Positions 57,597-64,000 of a stretch of 64,000 bases of DNA are shown here, piece by piece. The stretch's first letter is position 1. The number at the start of each line of letters is the position of its first letter. The DNA comes from Punctularia strigosozonata HHB-11173 SS5 (lineage: Eukaryota > Basidiomycota > Agaricomycetes > Corticiales > Punctulariaceae): positions 962,961-1,026,960 of the forward strand of contig NW_006767439.1 in the NCBI RefSeq assembly GCF_000264995.1, given 5' to 3'. The notes beneath the pieces were generated by a model. The model did not search any database and was not told the DNA's origin. It saw only the letters and a program-made list of their open reading frames with translations. The position numbers were made by a program, and so were the translations under genes.

Positions 57597-59695
57597 ATGA
57601 CTACGACGTCGACGTCGACGACCGTCGAGGCGGCCCCCGCAACGCACTTCTCGAGCGTCGACGGCGCGAAGGCGCCTTCTCCGCGTCCCCGTGTGCCCAC
57701 ACACTCCAAGTCTGACTCTTTCGGGGATGCGGAAGACATCGAGCTGCAGGATCGCGAGAGAGCCGGGCCTACTGTGGCTGCCGAGGACGCTGCTGTTGAA
57801 GATGTTCCCTTCGTGCAGACCAAGCAGCAAGTGTTACTCGGCCACATTCAGCTTGCTGCTCTCTGTTGGTGCCTGTTCATGGCGGGCTGGAACGACGGGA
57901 CAACGGGACCTTTGCTTCCGCGTATCCAGACGGTCTATCATGTGCTGATCCACCGATTTTTCTCTGTGCGCGCGAGGCCTCTAACTAGGTCACGAACCAA
58001 TAGGTTGGCTTCGTCATTGTGTCCATGATTTTTGTTTCGGGATGCATAGTAGGTCGCTTAATCATCATGAAAGGAGAGTTTGCTCGCTAACAGCACATAT
58101 GCACAGGGGTTCATGCTCGGTATGCCCCCACCCCTAAGTTAGTCTTGTACTATCTAACCGGGCATTTCAGGTGCCATGGTGAATGTTTACCTGACAGAAC
58201 GGATCGGCTTCGGGAAAGTGAGAGGTCTGAGGCCCTCGATTGATCGGCTGCTCATGCAACTTGACAGACCATCGTGCTTGGATCGCTGTTCCAAGTGGTG
58301 GCATACGCGATGCAAGCACCGGGCCCGCCGTTCCCAGTCTTCGTCGTCGCATACTTCATCAACGGCATCGGAATTTCGCTGCAGGCATGCCATAAACTCC
58401 CTTCCGGGTCGTATATGTGACGCTCATCATTATCTCTTCTCCAGGACGCGCAGGCCAACGGCTATACTGCCAGCTTCAAGAACAATGCGGAGGCCAAGAT
58501 GGGTATATTGCACGCGGTCTATGGGCTGGGCGCCATGTGTTCCCCTCTGGTTTCAACGCACTTCTCCCATGTGGAGCACTGGAGCTTCCATTATCTCGTA
58601 TCATTAGGAGTGGCCCTGACCAACACGGCCGTTCTTATCGCCGTCTTCCGCTTGAAGAGTCAGGACGGTGCGTACCAATTCCTGGATTGCGCGGCGCAAG
58701 AAATGTCGGTTGAGGAGCCTCATTCTCCAGAAAACCTCGCTAAGATCGGACACGCAGCAGGGGAGACGGGCACCAGCGAGGACAGCGCATACCGCCAGAT
58801 CATGCGACTCAAGGAGCTGCACCTGCTCGCCTTTTTCATCTTGGTCTATGTCGGCGTGGAGGTTACCATTGGAGGTGCCCACTTCCGCAGTACCTGGCGC
58901 CGTTCCTAGCTGATGTATGCGGCAGGATGGATTGTCACCTATGTTATTGACGTCAGACACGGTGGCCGTTCCAGCGGTTACATTTCTTCTGGATTCTGTA
59001 AGCAATTCCCTCTGCTGATTCGATGAACTCGGCTCATCTGCTTTATATAGTTGGAGGCTTGACCGTGGGTCGTGTAGCCCTACTCTGGGTCAACCGTCTG
59101 GTATATGTCTTATTTCTCTGGCATACATAACAAGCTCATTGTGTTCCCAGGTTGGCGAACGACGCGTGCTTTTCCTCTATGCGATCCTTGCCATAGCGTA
59201 AGTCTCAACATGAACTTGTGATACTCATGACCGGCTCACTGGTTGCAGCTTGGAGCTAGTGGTATGGCTAGTACCGTCGCTCATCGGTGGTGCAGTTGCG
59301 GTCTCTCTGGTCGGAGTTCTGCTGGGGCCGTTCTACCCGATCGTCATGAACCATTCTGGTCGCATCCTCCCTCGCTGGCTCCTCACGGGGTGCATAGGAT
59401 GGATTGCTGGTTTCGGTTGCGTGAATTCATTTTTCACTACGTTTTGTCAGCTCATCGCGCTTCAACGTCGCCAGGTCAGGCCGGCTCCGCCATACTCCCT
59501 TTCATCACCGGAGCGATATCGCAGAAGGCCGGCATCAAGAGTCTCCAGCCCCTGTAAGCACCTTCGAGCGTTTCGATGACTCCTTTTCGTTCGTTCTGAT
59601 GAAGAGGTGCTCTGTGCTTTAGGTTGGTTTCAATGATGGGGTTGATGATCGTTTTGTGGGCGCTAGTACCTGGACATGCAAAGCGTCCGGACTGA
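57597..59695 (+). CDS. Major facilitator superfamily transporter (Bsc6/fucose-permease-like)
   Basis: About eleven exons, some very short (for example 58111-58118 region, GFMLG). The N-terminus is polar (90 residues), then LAALCWCLFMAGWNDGTTGPLLPRIQ, the usual first helix of this MFS branch. Further helices follow: GFVIVSMIFVSGC, ERIGFGK loop, VLGSLFQVVAYAMQ, NGIGISLQ-DAQANGYTASF, GILHAVYGLGAMCSPLV, a long central loop, then LLAFFILVYVGVEVTIGGWIVTYV, the second-half loop GLTVGRVALLWVN, and a final LMIVLWALVPG. The DAQANGY and HAVYGLGA pieces are typical of the yeast BSC6 type. Transport direction and substrate are unknown. Individual exon limits in the 3' half are approximate. Confidence 0.8.
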
Positions 59696-59969
59696 GTGTT
59701 CCTTCCAATAACGTGTCAACGGTCTTTTCGTGCTGGGAGCTGTCGTTTATATCCGCCCTTTAGTATATGGTTGATGAAAGACTGCATGCTGTATCTGTAA
59801 TAGAGCAAATCGGAATATTATCCATCGTTATTCAAGATCTTATCACGCCCTGATTCGCCAATGAGAAACGATTCTAACGCGATTTGTTCGTGTTTCGAAA
59901 TATATTATGATATAATCGGGTACAGTAGGAATTACCGACAGGCATAGTGTAGACTATCAGAGTGATACA

Positions 59970-61975
59970 TTAACTTGCACTGTAAACTTGCAGAGCCCAC
60001 GATCCGCCGCATGTCAGTGCTGGTGCTCCTGAGCATGCGTAATCGCATTCGCTGGAGTCGATGAGCGAGGGTGCCGTATCGCTTGCCCATGACGATGAGC
60101 AATAACACTCCGAGCCTAAGAAAGCGAGAACGCATTCCTCGATGAGGTGTACTGTTCGGGCAAGGGTAATGATAAGCGACATACCGTACTCGACGCCGGC
60201 CATGGTGTAGTTCAGGTCGGCGCAGTAGGACGTGCAAGCAGCCGGCGAGTTCGTGTCGCTTAGGTCGGCGCCGGCGTACTTGGGAGATGCGAGCACGCGA
60301 TCGGATGTGTCCCGAACGCAGCCGTACGATGACCAGCCGGACGGAGCTTCGCCCGCGGCAGGCGACAACCCGGTGGAATAGATCTGCATGCGCCACGATC
60401 CGCCGCAGGTGAGCGTGTCGTCTCCAGCGCAAGCCATGGAGCATTCGCTGGCTGGCGCGTTGTCGATTGTGGAGGGGTCTACGGAGTAGCCCGTGCCACA
60501 GTAGCATTCGTTCGAGTACTATGAAGGCGCAAGACGTGAGGTTAGTTACTGATAGGAGCGAGAATGGAACGGATAATTTTACCTCGACACCGGCAAGGAT
60601 GAAGCCGCGGGCTGCGCAAAAGGTGGCACAGGCGTAGGGGGTGTTGTCAGAGAGCGTGGTGCTGTATGGATTGGAGATGAGTCGAGAGGAGGTGTCCGTC
60701 GCACAGGGAAATGCGGTCGACCACCCGGATGGGAGGGTGGCCGTTGGCGTGGTGGTTGAAGGCGTCGAGGTAGAGGAAGTGGTGGTGGTGATGGTCGATG
60801 TCGGTGGAGGCGTGGACGTGACCGCTGCGGTGGTGCAGGAGACGTCGGCGAAATTGGGGTTGGCAGCGACCCCGACCGGGTTGAAAACCGCCCCGGTATC
60901 CTGTTTGAGGAGAACTGTAAGTCTGGACGAGAGTATTTTCGGCAGTGCGGGAGACTGACCACATAGTACTGAGCAAAGTGGTTGCCTCCGGGCCAGTTCC
61001 AGCGACAGAAGATGCAGTTGGTGCCGCACGAGGAGGACTCGATGAGCGCATTTCCGGAGTTGTCGACCGCGGGGCACACGGACGAACAGGTGGTGGTGGT
61101 AGTGATGATGTCCCCGGATGAGGCGGTGCTGGTGGCCAAAGCTGTAGTCCTACTTGGCGTTATGGTGGCGGTCTTGGTGGTGTTCGAGCAGGCGACGTCG
61201 GCTACAACGGGATTGGCGGCTACACCTATTGGAGAAAATATAGCACCGGTGTCCTGCGGAGATTATGTCAAGAGGAGGCCAGAGCAAAGCTGAGCCTTCG
61301 CTGATCACTCACCACGTAGTACTCCGCGAAATGGTTTCCGCCTGGCCAGTTCCAACGACAGAAGAGGCAGTTGTCACCGCAGTTTGACGACTCAATGAGC
61401 GCATTGCCCGACGTGTCCAGCTGGGGGCAGACCGAGCCGCACGTCTCTGTCGTGGTGATGATCGTACCGGAGGTTGCCGTACTCGTGGCGTAGATGGTCG
61501 TCCGGGTGGGAGTCGGAGTGGTGGTCGAAGTTGAGGTGGTGCACGCAACAGACGCAACAGCCGGGTTGGCGGCCACGCCAACGGGGGAGAAGACGAGACC
61601 GGTGTCCTGTAAGTTCAAATAGCGCGTGAGATGTGTGCCCGAGACATTGCAATTGATGAACCGTACGACGTAGTACTCAGCGAAGTGGTTTCCTCCTGGC
61701 CAATTCCAGCGACAGAACAGGCAGTTCGTGCCGCAATTGGATGTCTCGATGAGAGCGTTGCCCGAGTTGTCCACCGGAGGGCAGACCGATGAACAGGACG
61801 TCGTGGTGGTGACATAATAACCGGGAGACAACGTCGAGGTAGAGTAGATCGTCGTACGAGACGGTGTACTCCTCCTCATCAGGGCGCCACCACCTGACCC
61901 CGTCCCTAGAAGGGGCGAGGCAAAAGTCGTGCACGAAATGGCAAGGACAGCGATGAGAGGATGAATGCGAAACAT
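59970..61975 (-). CDS. Secreted protein: three Cys-rich modules plus two WSC domains
   Basis: Six exons (61975-61667, 61606-61313, 61253-60960, 60900-60583, 60518-60185, 60115-59970) give 564 residues. A signal peptide opens it (MFRIHPLIAVLAISCTTFA). Three copies of a module follow, each with CSSVCP-like start, LDTSGNALIE-SNCG, NCLFCRWNWPGGNHFAEYYV and, after an intron, DTG-FSPVGVAANP. Exons 2 and 3 are both exactly 294 nt. The C-terminal half has two WSC domains, each with GCVRD or PCATD start, an AxxSYCAD/ATFCAARG centre, ECYC and CGGSW. WSC domains bind wall polysaccharide. There is no transmembrane helix or visible GPI signal, so it is probably extracellular. Function of the Cys-rich module is unknown to me. 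Confidence 0.85.
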
Positions 61976-62039
61976 TGCTGAACTGAAGGAGAGGAAGGGT
62001 CCGTTTGAATCCTACAGATCACTGCCTCGAGTGCATGCC

Positions 62040-62046
62040 TTTTATA
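62040..62046 (-). promoter_or_regulatory. TATA box of the WSC-domain gene
   Basis: TATAAAAG on the minus strand, about 68 bp before the ATG at 61975. Confidence 0.55.
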
Positions 62047-62806
62047 CGGCCGTGTTGAGTGCACATAGCTCGTCGTCGTGGCTGCTCGGAGGTCAAGCAG
62101 CGCCGAACGAGACGGACGCAGTGGAGCGCCTGCAAGACATCGGGACAGCGCTTCACAAGTAAATGCGACTCTCGACGATGCCGTTCCTGAATGTGCCTTG
62201 GAGACCCAGACCTAGAACTGCCAGGGACCCAGAGCATCTGCACTGTCCGCATTCCGGGACAGGATCCCCGGGTTTTTGGTCGACGATGGTTTCGGACGAA
62301 CGCCAGCATCGACATCGGGGCTGTTGTGGAAGCGTGATGAGCTCCACGTGGGCCAGTTGCGGGCGTTATGCGGCGCGGATCGTTTCTTTGAGAATGCACC
62401 AGGGAGGTCAGATATCCAAATGAAAGATTTGCCAGCAAAACAGCCGTAGCTCGAGTTGAACGTCTGTTCCGTGTAAGCTATCCTTGAGCTTGAGCACCGG
62501 TATAGCAGTGCGAGCATGAAGTGTCAAGACAAGATGGAGTGGGATCCCATCTCCGCTTTCCCGCGCGCGTCGGTGTCCCGAAGCTCTTTATGCAGGCACC
62601 GACAGGTCGATCCCCACATGTTCACGTCCCGTCGACGGAGCGGTTCGGAGCTAGGCGAGAAAAGGCGAGAAAACCTTTGTAAAAACCAGGTAAACTTGAA
62701 AGCAATCGCAGAGGCATATGCCAGTTTTCAATTGTAACCTCAGGCTTCGACGTTACTATTCATTTACACACAAGCACAGACGTCGGAATAATCGACAACG
62801 CTCGGC
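62047..62806. other. Intergenic region, nothing recognised
   Basis: About 0.75 kb between two genes on the minus strand. No exon chain found. Confidence 0.45.
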
Positions 62807-64000
62807 TCAGTCGAGCAGCCGAACCAATCCTACTTTGTCGCAGGCCTTGAGCAGATTATCGAGTAGGGCGTCGCAGAGGTTATCAGGGCGAACCTCCCCG
62901 TCCTTCCGAGTGCACCCCACGTGGAACTCGTCCCTCCGGAACTGAATCTGCTCCAACGCAGGAAAGCGACCGGGGGAGCACAGCGCGTCGTCGACGGCCG
63001 CCCAGTCGAAGCCGCGCCAAAGCTCGTCGCCCGGGTGATGGTGAACGATGAAGCAGACGACTTCGATTCGCTGCGCCGGCACGAGCAGCAGAAATTTGCT
63101 CGCCCAGCTCCCGTCGAAGGATCGAACGCCATGTCCTATGGCGAGTTGTCTCAATACTATCGACTGTAAGGCGGTCCCATTGATGTCCTCCTCGAACTCG
63201 CTAAAGATAACTGGAATTGTATGAGGCTTGATTAGCCGATGTTATATATGAGGAGCAGGAAGCCGTGGCCCCTTACCGTCAGGCAGCCTCAGCCTCTGAG
63301 TCCCTGGCACGACTTCCTCCATTTCCTCTTCAAACTTCCAGTCGACCGATAGGATAAGACGCTGTACGCCCTTATTCTCCACGAGGTCGCAGAGCAAATC
63401 ATAGTCGACCCAGTCTTTGATGGCCATGTCGAGGGCCTCCACCTCCTGAAAGCCCTCCGTAAGAGTGGCGCGCTGGAACTCTCCGTCAATAACAAACGAC
63501 CCGAGGACCAACGACCGAAGACGAAACCCCGAGGCTTCCCATACAGTCCGCGGCCGCTGCTCAACGTCCAAGGCTTGGATGTAAGCCGTCAGCAGACGCA
63601 GTTCGCGCAGCACAGGCATACGGGAGAGCACCAACGCGAATTCGTCGTAGTAAGCGACCATACATTCGCCAATCGTAAAGCTTTCGAGCTGCGGGAAGAA
63701 GGCGGCGATCATGCAGGGTACGATGACATGCGTGAATGTCTCCTGGGGAAAGTTCGAGATCCCGAGACGCGTGAGGCGTTGACACGCCTGGAAGATGAAG
63801 TGGAGGGATACGTTGATCCTGTGCGGGTTGTCGAAGCCAGTGGCGACGATGAGCAAGTGGCGTAGACCGTTAGCGAGGTACCGTGACGTGAAAAGGACGC
63901 GAGCGAGACGCTCGCATGTCTCCGGCGAATCGAGGATGACGACGCTGAAGAGGAGCTGCTGGCTGCATTGACGAGTGGCCCTGCAGGTGAGAGACGCAGC
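62807..64000 (-). CDS. F-box-like protein F, N-terminus outside the window
   Basis: Two exons visible: from beyond 64000 down to 63277, and 63210-62807. The open frame at the edge reads ATRQCSQQLLFS, the end of the degenerate F-box, then family segments FIFQACQRLTRLGI, VIVPCMIAAFFPQLESF, LVLSRMPVLRELRL, VEALDMAIKDWVDYDLL. The phase-1 intron precedes VIFSEFEEDINGTALQSIVL, and WRGFDWAAVDDAL follows. The spacing matches genes B, C and D. The first exon starts on the far side of the window edge. Confidence 0.8.

Overview
The window is nuclear DNA of a filamentous basidiomycete, most likely an agaricomycete. Genes on both strands are cut by many short introns (about 50-65 nt, GT-AG, rarely GC-AG). 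The proteins are fungal: WSC domains, a Zn2Cys6 regulator, tandem P450s, a Nim1/Gin4-like kinase, and a family of F-box-like proteins of the kind that expands in mushroom genomes. Exon boundaries were inferred by eye from splice signals, reading phase and family similarity, so single junctions may be wrong.

Layout. 1-10.3 kb: 3' part of an MGRN1/LUL-type RING ubiquitin ligase, a cell-cycle kinase, the mitochondrial GTPase MTG1, and a charged nuclear-type protein of unknown role. 10.3-14.95 kb: a gene-poor stretch. 14.95-21.7 kb: an eroded, repeat-rich segment with an ALY/REF RNA-export protein whose 5' end is unclear, a 160-bp MITE whose unoccupied target lies 0.5 kb away, a broken GH18 chitinase, a small membrane protein, and a decayed Stealth-type phosphotransferase framed by 280-bp direct repeats and a near-perfect 69-bp inverted repeat. 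22.3-30.8 kb: three F-box-like genes and a zinc alcohol dehydrogenase. 31.4-35.4 kb: a divergent pair, a single-pass surface protein and a SWI3/RSC8 chromatin remodeller subunit. 36.2-42.3 kb: two tandem P450 genes. 42.4-45.7 kb: two more F-box-like genes. 46.9-48.3 kb: a Zn2Cys6 regulator with a 9-nt exon. 49.5-56.9 kb: housekeeping block (ELYS nucleoporin, MYND protein, LSM8, triose-phosphate/nucleotide-sugar-type transporter). 57.6-62 kb: an MFS transporter and a secreted protein with three copies of a Cys-rich module plus two WSC domains. 62.8-64 kb: a sixth F-box-like gene running off the end.

The housekeeping genes (MTG1, SWI3, ELYS, LSM8, ALY) do not form one pathway. The accessory genes are the lineage-specific layer: six F-box-like paralogs that all keep one intron at the same place and phase, duplicated P450s, and the WSC protein built by exon duplication. 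No tRNA, rRNA, CRISPR array or intact autonomous transposon was recognised.
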